Positions 45,259 through 54,320 of a DNA stretch of 64,000 bases are shown piece after piece (the stretch's first letter is position 1; each line of letters begins with the position of its first letter). Below the pieces are notes generated by a model. It worked only from the letters and a program-made list of their open reading frames with translations, was not told the origin of the DNA and made no database searches. The DNA lies in contig DBGCPK010000010.1 of assembly GCA_048359995.1 (NCBI GenBank), forward strand, positions 1 to 64,000. Direction: 5' to 3'. A program made the translations under genes and the position numbers. Source of the DNA: UBA3210 sp048359995 (GTDB taxonomy: Bacteria > Bacillota_I > Bacilli_A > RFN20 > CAG-449).

Positions 45259-46725
45259 ATGAAAAACAAGTTAATTAAAACTTTGTGTGCTGCGACATTG
45301 CTGACAATATCCTGTACGGCACTCGCGGGCTGCGGAAATTCGAACTCAGGAAAAACCGTAGTTACTTTCTGGCATACGATGGGACAAGCGAACCAGCAAA
45401 CTTTGAATAATATGATTGCTGCGTTTAATGCGATTCCAGGGAACGAAAACATCAAAATCGAACACGATCAGCAGGGAGGATATGCCGACATCTATGAGAA
45501 ACTGCAAAAAGCGATTCCGGCAAAAACGACCCCGGTTATGGCGTATTGCTATCCGGATCACGTGGCCGATTACATCGATGCCGGCGCGGCCGTCAAACTC
45601 GACGATCTGATCAACGATCCGGAAATCGGTTACACTTCGACGGGAAAAGCAACCACCGATCCGGATTACAAGGTTGAAGACGATTTGAACGACTTCATTA
45701 CTTCGTTCTTGCAAGAAGGACGGGAATATTCGACGGAAGGAACATACTCGTTGCCTTTCTCCAAATCGACGGAAGTTCTGTTCTATAACGAAACTTATCT
45801 GGTGGAACACGGCTACGTCGACAGCGAAGGGAATGCCGTCGTTCCGACAAAATGGGAAAATGAAAGCGATCCGGACGATCTGACGGCAATCATCAACCTT
45901 GCCAGAAAGATCAAAGCGAACGACAGCGCGATTATCGCGCCGTTAGGTTACGATTCCGATGATAACTTGTTCATCACTTTTGCCAAGCAGTTGGGGCTTC
46001 CGTATACTTCGATCGGGAGCGACGGAAGAGGTCAATTCGATTTCAACACCGCCGAAGTCAAGGCGATGGTCGAAAAAGTAAAAGGCTGGTACGACGAGGG
46101 GTTGATCAAGACCCAAGGAACGATCGAAAGTCAGTCGTATACATCGACTTATTTCAAAAAACAGCAATTGATTTTCTCGATCGGATCAACCGGCGGAACT
46201 ACCTATAACGAACCGAGCAAGGATTCGGACGGACAATACGAATTCCAGGCCAAAGTCGCCGCGATTCCGCAATGGGGAGAAACTTCTTATTGCATTTCTC
46301 AGGGACCTTCGATCGTCTTCTTCCAAAACAAAAAGATTTCGGACGAACAACTTCGCGCGGCTTTCAAATTCTACAAATTCATCACCAACCCTGAAAATTC
46401 CGCGGCATACTCGATCTTGACGGGATATGAACCGGTTAAACAATCTTCGTATACGACTTCCGCTTACGTGTCTCACTTGAATCCGGTCGATGTGACAACT
46501 CAGGAACCGTTGGAGGATAACGAACTCGAACTGAAAACCCGCGTTGCCAGAATGACGCAAACGCTGAAAGACGATTACTTCGTTTCGCCGGCTTTCGTCG
46601 GTTCGGCTACGGCTCGTACTCAGGTCGGCGGTATCATCACGCAGGTTCTTCTCGGACAAAAAGGAATCGATCTGGCTTTCAACGATGCTTTGACACAATG
46701 CGCCTTTGCTTTACCGCTTCAATAG
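45259..46725 (+). CDS. Extracellular solute-binding lipoprotein (CUT1 importer)
   Basis: 488 residues. A lipoprotein signal with lipobox ALAGCGNS (Cys about residue 25). The family 1 solute-binding fold is recognisable from VVTFWHTMGQANQQTLNNMI (about 33-52), the helix KLQKAIPAKTTPVMAYCYPD, SKSTEVLFYNETYL and IFSIGSTGGTTYNE. It delivers the substrate to the permeases. The sequence alone does not show the ligand. It sits between the permeases and the nuclease lipoproteins. Confidence 0.9.
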   Translation: MKNKLIKTLCAATLLTISCTALAGCGNSNSGKTVVTFWHTMGQANQQTLNNMIAAFNAIPGNENIKIEHDQQGGYADIYEKLQKAIPAKTTPVMAYCYPDHVADYIDAGAAVKLDDLINDPEIGYTSTGKATTDPDYKVEDDLNDFITSFLQEGREYSTEGTYSLPFSKSTEVLFYNETYLVEHGYVDSEGNAVVPTKWENESDPDDLTAIINLARKIKANDSAIIAPLGYDSDDNLFITFAKQLGLPYTSIGSDGRGQFDFNTAEVKAMVEKVKGWYDEGLIKTQGTIESQSYTSTYFKKQQLIFSIGSTGGTTYNEPSKDSDGQYEFQAKVAAIPQWGETSYCISQGPSIVFFQNKKISDEQLRAAFKFYKFITNPENSAAYSILTGYEPVKQSSYTTSAYVSHLNPVDVTTQEPLEDNELELKTRVARMTQTLKDDYFVSPAFVGSATARTQVGGIITQVLLGQKGIDLAFNDALTQCAFALPLQ

Positions 46726-46735
46726 GTGATTCGCT

Positions 46736-48136
46736 ATGATTTTACATAAAAAAATCAAATCATTGCTGATGGCGCTGTTGTTGGTGTTCTCTGCGGTTAC
46801 CGCTTCGACGGCTCTCACCTCTTGCGGAGGGACAGTGAAGAAAATCGATTATACCGGTCAAACGCGGATCATAAGCGAAGAATGGAAGACTTCCAATTTC
46901 ATTCAAAACGGTGTCGGAGTCGTCGATCTGTACAAATGCGTCGACGGAGATACCGCGCACTTCACGTTAGGCGACCATTTGATTCAGGGGAGATTCAACG
47001 GAGTAGATACTCCTGAATCTACCGGAATCTTGGAGAAGTGGGGATTGCAAGCGAGCAATTTTACAAAAGAAAAACTTCTCAATGCCAAAACGATCGTTCT
47101 GGAAACCGAACCGAACAATACGGCTTTGGGTCCTGAACAGGACGGGAACGGCCGCTATTTAGTTTGGGTATGGTATTCGGATCGCACACCGGAAGAAGAG
47201 GACGGAAGTCAGTTGTATCTTCTCAATCTTCAATTGGTGCAGGAGGGATTTTCCCTCACGAAGGGAGTTTCCGGAAGCGCTTATGCCGACGTGATCTACG
47301 ACGCCGACGCGCAAGCGCAGAAATTGAAAATCCACCTCTATTCCGACGATGAAGATCCTTTGTTCTATGAAGGCGATGCCATCGTCAACGAACTCGATGT
47401 GTATCAGCATCCGGAGGAATATGTCGGCAGAAAAGTTTATCTGACAGGCGTCGTTACCCGGACTTTGGGCGATAACGCGTACATTCAAAAGACGCTTTAC
47501 GACGAAGAAGACAATGAAATCGGTACTTACGGAATTTATATCTTTACTCAGTATAAGAAGTACGACATTCTCTCCAAAGGTAACGAAATCTCGGCGACGG
47601 GAACGATCGCGGAAAGATACGGCGCGTATCAGTTGATTAACGTGTCTTATTCCAATGTCGACACTTTGAAAGGAGAAGATGATATGGTTCTCCTTTCCAT
47701 CGGGAATGCGGTCAATCCGCTTCTCATCACTGCATCGGAAGCCAATACAAACTCGTATATGGGTGTTTTGGTTACGATTGAGAATCTTACGATTACCGGC
47801 GGTTACGGCGGATATGATAACAATTTCGCGGAATGTATGGAATCTCCGGACGCATCGCAGGAATATTGTATATCGAATTCCAGCAATGCGATGACGCTCT
47901 ACGCCGTGCAGACGGATCCTGATACTCAGGCGAAGGTAGATTTCTGCATTCGGATAGACAGTTCCACTTTTATCAAAAAGAAAAGCGGAGCGACGGTCAA
48001 AGACTACAACTATTTTGTAGGACAAACGCTAACACTTACTGGGGTAATGAGCATGTATGAAAGCGAAAAAACGGGGAACAACACCATTCAAATGATGCTT
48101 CTTGCGACCAGCGATATTATTTATATCAGCGAATAA
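46736..48136 (+). CDS. Staphylococcal-nuclease-type lipoprotein with OB-fold C-terminus
   Basis: 466 residues. A lipoprotein signal (LTSCGGT, Cys about residue 30). The SNase domain (about 55-180) keeps the active-site set: VDGDTAHF (metal-binding Asp), GRFNGVDTPEST with catalytic Arg and Glu, and GNGRYLVWVW with the second catalytic Arg. The C-terminal 270 residues resemble tandem OB-type nucleic-acid-binding domains (RKVYLTGVVTRTLGDNAYIQ, GQTLTLTGVMSMYESEK). It should cut DNA or RNA outside the cell. It starts 10 bases after the binding-protein gene. Confidence 0.8.
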   Translation: MILHKKIKSLLMALLLVFSAVTASTALTSCGGTVKKIDYTGQTRIISEEWKTSNFIQNGVGVVDLYKCVDGDTAHFTLGDHLIQGRFNGVDTPESTGILEKWGLQASNFTKEKLLNAKTIVLETEPNNTALGPEQDGNGRYLVWVWYSDRTPEEEDGSQLYLLNLQLVQEGFSLTKGVSGSAYADVIYDADAQAQKLKIHLYSDDEDPLFYEGDAIVNELDVYQHPEEYVGRKVYLTGVVTRTLGDNAYIQKTLYDEEDNEIGTYGIYIFTQYKKYDILSKGNEISATGTIAERYGAYQLINVSYSNVDTLKGEDDMVLLSIGNAVNPLLITASEANTNSYMGVLVTIENLTITGGYGGYDNNFAECMESPDASQEYCISNSSNAMTLYAVQTDPDTQAKVDFCIRIDSSTFIKKKSGATVKDYNYFVGQTLTLTGVMSMYESEKTGNNTIQMMLLATSDIIYISE

Positions 48137-48150
48137 AGAAAGGAAAAAGA

Positions 48151-50196
48151 ATGAAAAAATTCAAAATTTTAACTCTAAGCACGGTTGCGCTTCTGGCAAT
48201 GGGAAGCGTTGTCGGTTGTGGCGGAAAAAAGGATGACAAAGATTCTCCGGAAGAGATTCTTGCCAGCGCCAAAGCGGCATTGGTATTCCCGAATTTGACA
48301 ACGGGTGTCAAAGCAAGTTTTGATCTTTACGATACGCTCGACGGAGTGTCTATCACTTATTCGATCGCGAACACCTATACCGTTGCACAAGGAACGCTGA
48401 CGGAAACCGTTACTGCGGCATGTCCTTATATTTCGATCAGCGAAGACAACAAAACGGCGAATATCACACCGGCTTATTTGAAAGATTCGGTTACCATCAA
48501 TGGAGAATCCGTAACGGTTGACAATACTTGGTATGCCACGACCGTTTTGACCGCGACGCTTACCTACGGCGATCTTACCGATACGAAAAAATTCAACATC
48601 AAGATCGTTCCTACTGCCAAAGTGATGACTTACAGTGAATTCATCGCGGCTCAGAACAACAGCGCGATCTGCATTCAGGTTATCATCGACAAGGTCGGTA
48701 TCGAGAGAAAATACAACTACAATCTCGCTTGGGGTCATGATCAAGCAGGCAATGCGTACTATATGTACAACATTCCGAACACCTATATGACCGACGATTT
48801 GGTCGCAGTCGGAAACGAAGTCATTATGACCGGTTCCAAGAGCATCTACTCCGGATTCCACGAATTGCAGAAAGCCGACGGCGTCATGTTAGTGAACAAA
48901 GATTCCTCTTATGTTGCACCTGAATTCCAAGACGTCACCGCCGATTTGAATGCCGCTGAGTCGATGGATTCCAAAGATTTGGTCAAATATCAGGCCGCGC
49001 CGATAAAGATCCAGAACCTTATCGTCGCTAAAACACCGGAAATTCCGGCAGTTCAGACAAATGAAACTTACGGACAATACTACGATACATTCAGCATTGT
49101 CTGTACGTTAGGAGAAGGCGGAAAAGAATTCAGCCTCAGAGTGAGCAGAGCCGCCGACGATCCTGTCGCATTGGTCGATGTGGTCAAGACGCTGCAAGTC
49201 GATGATGTCCTCACCGTTAAGGGATGGGGCGAATGGTATAACGAATTGCAACTGACTATGCTCGCTACCGATTCGATCACCAAAACCGGAACGATCTCCA
49301 AAACGGACGATGAAAAACTGGCCGGTGCGAAAACCGCAGCGGAAGAAAAACTTCCGGCTACCGCAATCGTAAGCAATTTCAACTTACCGATTACAAGCAC
49401 TTACAATTCGACGATTGCTTGGACTTCCAGCAATACGGACGTTCTCGCTATCGATAACGAAACAGGTCTCTGCACGATTACTCCAAGTTCGACGGAGGAT
49501 GTGGTCGTAACCTTAACCGGTACGCTTACCATTCCGGGTATCGAAAATACGATCGAGATTACCAAAGATGTAACGGTATCGCGAGTTGTCACTTCGACTA
49601 TTCTCAAAGCCAGAATGGCTGCGGATGCAAGTTCGACAGAGGCGATGGAGATTACCGGTGTTGTTACCAACGTTCAGGGAACTTCGTTCTACATCGACGA
49701 CGGTGAATCCGCGATCATGGTTTACAATTTGACCGGTCATAACTATGTCAAGGGCGATGTGGTTGCTCTCACTTCTACGGTGACGAGCTACAATGGTCTC
49801 TATGAAACGACGAGCAAAGGCGTAACCGCTCATGAAAAATTGACGGATTCGGATCTCGTTGCCAGAGAGGCTTTGGTTCTGACTGCCGATAACTTCTCTG
49901 CCGATGCCTTGAAGGGCGAAGACAGCAGATTGGTATCCGCTTCCGGCTTAGTGTTGAAATCAGTGACTACGGCGGCAAGTACTGCTTCCAGCGGACTATA
50001 TGTCTTCTCATTGGGAAGCGTAGATGTCACGATTACTGTGAACAAGTATGCGTACAATGTCACAGAAATTGCTGAGAAATTGGCAACTTTGAATGTCGGA
50101 GACACGATTGACGTCGTCAATGCCAACTTGGGTTGGTATAAAGTACCGCAAATCGATATTTGCGAAGTCGATTCCATCGTTATTCCAAACGCATAA
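48151..50196 (+). CDS. Lipoprotein with OB-fold and Ig-like domains
   Basis: 681 residues. A lipoprotein signal (MGSVVGCGGKK, Cys about residue 23). The N-terminal region (to about residue 150) looks like a beta-sandwich repeat. Then OB-like units occur: ICIQVIIDKVGIERKYNYNL, VGNEVIMTGSKSIYSGFHEL, and MEITGVVTNVQGTSFYIDDG, GDVVALTSTVTSYNGLYETT. The region about 400-485 (AIVSNFNLPITSTYNSTIAW, TSSNTDVLAIDNETGLCTIT) is a bacterial Ig-like domain. No nuclease motif. It probably binds nucleic acid for its nuclease neighbours. Last gene of the operon before the terminator. Confidence 0.7.
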   Translation: MKKFKILTLSTVALLAMGSVVGCGGKKDDKDSPEEILASAKAALVFPNLTTGVKASFDLYDTLDGVSITYSIANTYTVAQGTLTETVTAACPYISISEDNKTANITPAYLKDSVTINGESVTVDNTWYATTVLTATLTYGDLTDTKKFNIKIVPTAKVMTYSEFIAAQNNSAICIQVIIDKVGIERKYNYNLAWGHDQAGNAYYMYNIPNTYMTDDLVAVGNEVIMTGSKSIYSGFHELQKADGVMLVNKDSSYVAPEFQDVTADLNAAESMDSKDLVKYQAAPIKIQNLIVAKTPEIPAVQTNETYGQYYDTFSIVCTLGEGGKEFSLRVSRAADDPVALVDVVKTLQVDDVLTVKGWGEWYNELQLTMLATDSITKTGTISKTDDEKLAGAKTAAEEKLPATAIVSNFNLPITSTYNSTIAWTSSNTDVLAIDNETGLCTITPSSTEDVVVTLTGTLTIPGIENTIEITKDVTVSRVVTSTILKARMAADASSTEAMEITGVVTNVQGTSFYIDDGESAIMVYNLTGHNYVKGDVVALTSTVTSYNGLYETTSKGVTAHEKLTDSDLVAREALVLTADNFSADALKGEDSRLVSASGLVLKSVTTAASTASSGLYVFSLGSVDVTITVNKYAYNVTEIAEKLATLNVGDTIDVVNANLGWYKVPQIDICEVDSIVIPNA

Positions 50197-50215
50197 TCAT
50201 CTTAGATGAAAAAGG

Positions 50216-50243
50216 GACAGGCTGAATCAGCCTGTCTTTTTTT
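50216..50243 (+). terminator. Terminator of the CUT1/nuclease operon
   Basis: A perfect 9-bp stem (50216-50224 with 50228-50236) and a 3-base loop, followed by eight T. It ends the operon begun at 42015. Confidence 0.95.
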
Positions 50244-50327
50244 GTCGATTTGGAAGTCATTCATTTAATCTATATTATTTTTTTTCTTTTTTTGCTATAA
50301 TGATTTTGAAAGAAAAAGGTTGATGTT

Positions 50328-51473
50328 ATGGCTAAAAAAAATGTAAAATGGATGGTAATTGCTTTGGCGATCGTCGCAACTTCGCTGACATCTTGCTCGA
50401 AAAATAAAAGTTCTGTGACTCATTCGGATCTTTTGATCAGCGAATACTTGGAAGGAACGGGAAGCAATCGGGCGATCGAATTGTACAATAAAGGTGACGA
50501 AGAGATTGATCTTTCCGGATATAAGGTCTGCATTTATCTTCGCGGCGATACTAATCCGGGATATACGATTGATCTCGAAGGTTCTTTGTCTTCCGGAGAA
50601 GTATTTGTCATCGCCCATCCGGACGCTGAAAAAGACATTTTGGATAAAGCCGATCAAATCAGCGAAAAACTGATGTTCAACGGATCGCAGCAGATCGCTT
50701 TGATAAAAGGAAAAAAAGTGATCGATTTAATCGGAATTATGGGAACCACCTATTCCTACGAAAGCGATGTTACTTTGGTCAGAAAGACATCTTTTATGGA
50801 AAGCAAGAACGTTTGGGACGAATACGATTGGATCCGCTATTCGGTGGATAACTTCAATTATTTAGGAAATGCCACCAATTCGGTTACCGCGGAAGAGTTA
50901 GAAACAGGTCCGAAAATCAATGAGATCTACCTCAGTTATCCTTTTATCAAAGATGCGGAAAAAGAAATCACCGGCGGCGGATTCATCGATGTTGAACTCT
51001 ATGCAGGAGTTGACGGGGATACGGCCAGATTCTATTATCCTGCTTTAACCGGCATCGAAGACGGAACGAAAGTTCGTTTTCAGAACATCAATACACCGGA
51101 AAGTTATACCGCCAACGTTCAACCTTGGGGTATACCTGCGAAGTTTTGGGTAACCGAAAGATTGGAAGAAGCGACGAGAATTCAACTGCAATCGCAGTAC
51201 AACGGAACATTATATGAAAATTTCGATCGCGTTTTGGCGTGGGTCTGGACGGATGGAGAATTGCTCAATTATAAAATCGTCAAAAAAGGATTATCCGATA
51301 TTGCTTTCGGAACGACAGACAATTTGGTTTATAAAGATATTACATATACGAATTGGCTCTATGATGCCAGCTTGTACGCTAAAAGAAACGGTTTGGGAAT
51401 CTGGGGTGAAAAAGATCCGTACTGGGATTATGAAAACAATAAATCAACCTATGACGGATATTTTGAGATCTAA
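50328..51473 (+). CDS. Lipoprotein with lamin-tail domain and staphylococcal-nuclease domain
   Basis: 381 residues. A lipoprotein signal (LTSCSKNK, Cys about residue 23). A lamin-tail-like domain follows (about 32-180: LLISEYLEGTGSNRAIELYN, IDLSGYKVCIYLRGD). The SNase domain (about 215-370) has VDGDTARFYY, VRFQNINTPESYT (catalytic Arg and Glu) and YENFDRVLAWVWTDGE (second Arg). The Asp before TPE, normally a calcium ligand, is Asn here. The gene lies behind the operon terminator, with a -10-like TATAAT at about 50298 and an own site (aaaaggttgatgtt). It is probably a second secreted nuclease. Confidence 0.8.
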   Translation: MAKKNVKWMVIALAIVATSLTSCSKNKSSVTHSDLLISEYLEGTGSNRAIELYNKGDEEIDLSGYKVCIYLRGDTNPGYTIDLEGSLSSGEVFVIAHPDAEKDILDKADQISEKLMFNGSQQIALIKGKKVIDLIGIMGTTYSYESDVTLVRKTSFMESKNVWDEYDWIRYSVDNFNYLGNATNSVTAEELETGPKINEIYLSYPFIKDAEKEITGGGFIDVELYAGVDGDTARFYYPALTGIEDGTKVRFQNINTPESYTANVQPWGIPAKFWVTERLEEATRIQLQSQYNGTLYENFDRVLAWVWTDGELLNYKIVKKGLSDIAFGTTDNLVYKDITYTNWLYDASLYAKRNGLGIWGEKDPYWDYENNKSTYDGYFEI

Positions 51474-52160
51474 TTTTTCTGCGATTTTCATATAAATATC
51501 GTTAGCGGCCGAGTAGTTTTCCATTTTGATATGGATAAAATACTGTATGCAGAAATCGTTGAAATCGGAAAAGAAATCCCGATAGGTTTCCGGACAAAAA
51601 GATCGGATTCGTTCGGCATGCGCGGAAAGTTTTTTCAGATGTTCGGATATCGCGTTTTCGTCTTCTTGGGAAAGGATGTCATCGAAATTCATCAGCGTTC
51701 GATAATAATTTTCTGTTTCCGCGATGATTTTTTCGTCGTTGCATAGACGGCTTAGAGATCGTCGCAACCACAAAAGGTTGCTTTTCTCATAGGATTCGTA
51801 AATTGACGGAAGAAAAGCTTTGATTAAAATAGCTTCTTTGCATTGACCGACTAATACGACAAAAGGAAGAAGCGAGCATCGAAGATCTTTTTCTTTTGGC
51901 TTTTCTGAGGCAATTTCGACTTTTGTTTCTTCTGGTTGAGTTTTTGTTTTCGGACAATTGTCGATCGCCTTTCGTTCTGTTTCCGTTTCTTCCGATGGCG
52001 AATAGGGAATTTTAATCGGAATATTGCTGATCTTCACTTTGTTTTTCAGCAAGGGATTAAAGATATACAGCAGTTGCTTGGTGATGTGAAAACGTTCGCA
52101 AATGCTGTCCACTGTGTCGCTTTCATTGGCAATATAAATTTTGATCGAATAGTCTTTCAT
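51444..52160 (-). CDS. LysM-like protein without signal peptide
   Basis: 238 residues. The N-terminal about 50 residues (SDTVDSICERFHITKQLLYI, FNPLLKN, ISNIPIKIPY) form a LysM-like fold. A charged linker (residues about 53-95) leads to a helical C-terminal domain of about 140 residues with Trp/Leu-rich segments. No signal peptide or membrane segment, so it is cytosolic unless exported by another way, for example in a spore coat or as a peripheral envelope protein. The end overlaps the nuclease gene by 30 bases tail to tail. Function unknown. Confidence 0.65.
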   Translation of the reverse strand: MKDYSIKIYIANESDTVDSICERFHITKQLLYIFNPLLKNKVKISNIPIKIPYSPSEETETERKAIDNCPKTKTQPEETKVEIASEKPKEKDLRCSLLPFVVLVGQCKEAILIKAFLPSIYESYEKSNLLWLRRSLSRLCNDEKIIAETENYYRTLMNFDDILSQEDENAISEHLKKLSAHAERIRSFCPETYRDFFSDFNDFCIQYFIHIKMENYSAANDIYMKIAEKLDLKISVIG

Positions 52161-52215
52161 TTTTTTATCCTCTTCATAAATCTATGTGAGAATCGAAAAA
52201 AATATCTTTATTTCT

Positions 52216-52243
52216 TTGAAAATCGGGTATGCTCATTTATAAT
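52216..52243 (+). promoter_or_regulatory. Promoter of uridine kinase
   Basis: TTGAAA at 52216-52221, a 16-base spacer, then TATAAT at 52238-52243, 25 bases before the chosen ATG 52268. Confidence 0.75.
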
Positions 52244-52267
52244 ACAATGGGAAAAGGAATTCGAAGT

Positions 52268-52888
52268 ATGCAAAAACCGATATTAATCTGCGTTGCGGGA
52301 GGTTCTGCAAGCGGGAAAACGACGTTAGTGAATGAAATCGCCGCCGCATTTCACGGAAAGGATATCGTTATTCTCAAACACGACGACTATTATCGCGATC
52401 AATCGCATCTCAGTCTGGAAGAAAGAAAGAAAACCAATTACGATCATCCGAGTTCTTTGGAAAACGAGTTGCTGATCCGACATTTGAAGGATTTGCTGAA
52501 TGGAAAAAGCATTGACAAACCGATTTATGATTTCGTCGCGCAGACACGAAGTCCGGATACGGAAAAAGTTAATCCGGGCAGAGTGGTGATTCTTGACGGT
52601 ATTTTGGTTTTGGAAGATCCGGATATTCGCGCTTTGGCTGACATCAAGGTGTTCGTCGAATGCGATGAAGACCTTCGCTTAATTCGGAGAATCCGTCGAG
52701 ATATGATCGAAAGAGGCCGTTCGTTTGACGGAATCATTCATCAGTATCTGAGTACGGTCAAACCGATGTATCATAGTTTTGTCTCTCCGAGCAAGAGATA
52801 CGCGGATATTATCATTCCAAACGATTTTTCGCATTCGGTGGCTACCGATTTGCTGATTGAAAAAATCAAGTCGATTTTGGATAAATAG
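52268..52888 (+). CDS. udk: Uridine kinase
   Basis: About 206 residues from ATG 52268 (aaaaggaattcgaagt); an earlier in-frame start would place the -10 box inside the gene. Walker A GGSASGKTTLV (about residues 10-20), then KHDDYYRDQSHLSLEERKKT, DHPSSLENELL and PIYDFVAQTRS, RRIRRDMIERGRS. The enzyme phosphorylates uridine and cytidine to UMP/CMP with ATP or GTP. Its closeness to the nuclease genes fits nucleoside salvage. Confidence 0.92.
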   Translation: MQKPILICVAGGSASGKTTLVNEIAAAFHGKDIVILKHDDYYRDQSHLSLEERKKTNYDHPSSLENELLIRHLKDLLNGKSIDKPIYDFVAQTRSPDTEKVNPGRVVILDGILVLEDPDIRALADIKVFVECDEDLRLIRRIRRDMIERGRSFDGIIHQYLSTVKPMYHSFVSPSKRYADIIIPNDFSHSVATDLLIEKIKSILDK

Positions 52889-52928
52889 TTGATTATTTCC
52901 GCCGTTTATTTTATGATAATAGGGCAAT

Positions 52929-53004
<76 letters not shown>

Positions 53005-53086
53005 TTTAAAAAAATGTATGGATAAATCCATACTTTTTTTAATAGATGATACAGAAATGATACGGGTTTTTAAAGAAAAAGGGGAA

Positions 53087-53831
53087 TTAAATCCCCGAAT
53101 TTAATAGATCAATTAACTGATCGATTTTGTCAATAATTGCTTTTTGCCTTTCTTTCGTCATATCGATATAAACGTCCATAGTAACGTTATGAAACTTATG
53201 TCCGAGATACTTTCCGATGTCTTCAAAGGATATTCCTTCGGAGTAGAGATAACTGGCTATCCCGTGTCGCAGTCCATGCGGAGTAATGTGTTCCAGTTGA
53301 TGAGTTTCTTCCAAATGATTCAAATACCTTCGGACCGATGTTCCTGATATCGGATTGTCTTTCTTTCGGATATAGAACAAGCGATGAACATCTTTCAAAC
53401 GATGCGTTTCGACATAATTTTGGAAAAGCGCAATATACTTGTCGGAAAGAAGATACTTTCTTATCGACGATGCGCTTTTCGGAACAAGATCGATCGACTG
53501 ATTCAAACCGCATTTGCAAGTGGTTACTTTATAAATCGATAAAATCTTTTTATTTAGATCGAAGGCTTTGACTTCCAATCCACGAACCTCGGATTCATAA
53601 TTCTTTCTTTCGATGATTTTTATAGGATTCTACAAGGTCAAAAAAATAAAAATCTTTCTGAATCGCCTTTTTCTTTGAATCCTTCTGATGATTTGACGAT
53701 CCTTCTATACGAAAGAGAGCCTCGGCTTGAACAGTCTCTTTTCTGGAAGAGAATCCTCTACGAAGGAACTGACGTCCGTTGATCGAGCATTTAAAGAACC
53801 ACGTTCCGTTTTTGCTTTTATACGCTGGCAT
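53087..53831 (-). pseudogene. int: Tyrosine-recombinase integrase with internal deletion
   Basis: The N-terminal part (53831-53595) reads MPAYKSKNGTWFFKCSINGR and the arm-binding region, up to SYKNHRKK. The C-terminal part (to 53087) carries ITPHGLRHGIASYL (catalytic R-x-x-R region with HGLRH), KYLGHKFHNVTMDVY (GH and Tyr). About 100-120 residues of the core-binding domain and the first catalytic Arg region are missing between them, with a frame change near 53600. It could not catalyse integration. It lies next to tRNA-Lys, in the usual position and orientation for a tRNA-targeted element. Confidence 0.85.
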
Positions 53832-53836
53832 AATCA

Positions 53837-54073
53837 TTAGAAATTCCATCTCGAACGATATAGCCAGTCACTGGCCAAATCCCGTTCGTCACTACCGCCG
53901 GAACGATCGCTGCATGTGAGATCGGAAACAAATTGCTCGATGATTCTTCTCGGCGTGACCTTCCAGTTTTCATCTGATACAAAATTTGCCGCCAACCATA
54001 TCGAAAGATATTCTGCATGGTCTTTCAAACATTCATACTCTTCTTCCGTTAATTCAATCTTTATTGTTTTCAT
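53837..54073 (-). CDS. Small mobile-element protein
   Basis: 78 residues from ATG 54073 (ccaaggaggaaaaag); a longer frame starting upstream lacks a site. KTIKIELTEEEYECLKDHAE, then IIEQFVSDLTCSDRSGGSDE and RDLASDWL. The part DLTCSDRSGGSDERDLAxxW is the hallmark of a small family carried beside integrases in conjugative elements of Bacillota. Function unknown; possibly a DNA-binding or excision helper. It ends 5 bases before the integrase start, so they were one operon. Confidence 0.6.
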   Translation of the reverse strand: MKTIKIELTEEEYECLKDHAEYLSIWLAANFVSDENWKVTPRRIIEQFVSDLTCSDRSGGSDERDLASDWLYRSRWNF

Positions 54074-54104
54074 TCTTTTTCCTCCTTGGTTTAAAAATTT
54101 TTCT

Positions 54105-54205
54105 TTGATTATTTGATGCAATCGCATATAATAAAAGAGCAAAAGGTTGTCATCAGATAACCAGGCTCCGCCCTAAGGGGCATCACCCGCAAGGGTGATT
54201 TTTCT
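54105..54205 (+). ncRNA. Candidate small RNA with three tandem hairpins
   Basis: A promoter-like TTGATT (54105-54110), 16 bases, TATAAT (54127-54132) is followed by three hairpins in 55 bases: ggttgtc/gataacc (54145-54162), gccc/gggc (54170-54181) and atcaccc/gggtgat (54182-54199), the last running into a T stretch. The unit would make a transcript of about 65 bases, divergent from the small gene at 53837-54073. It has no open frame of note. Inferred; no known family was recognised. Confidence 0.45.
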
Positions 54206-54253
54206 TATTTCTTTATTTTCTTTTCCTCCTTGTTTTTTTTCATTTCGATTGCA

Positions 54254-54320
54254 TATACTCTGATTAGAGATACGTCGAATAAGCACTTGTTCACAAGATT
54301 GCGACGCGTCTCTTTTATTA
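54254..54320 (+). ncRNA. Second candidate small RNA or terminator hairpin
   Basis: A -10-like TATACT (54254-54259) is followed by an imperfect long stem (gagatacgtcg 54267-54277 with cgacgcgtctc 54302-54312, enclosing cttg/caag) and a T-rich tail. The sequence before both units is alike (gattgcatatact and aatcgcatataat). It may be a second small RNA of the same kind or a simple terminator. Confidence 0.35.

Noticed and set aside
47159..48025. Minus-strand open frame of 288 codons opposite the SNase lipoprotein
   Set aside because: The plus strand carries the SNase active site and a lipobox; the antisense frame has no motif or ribosome site.
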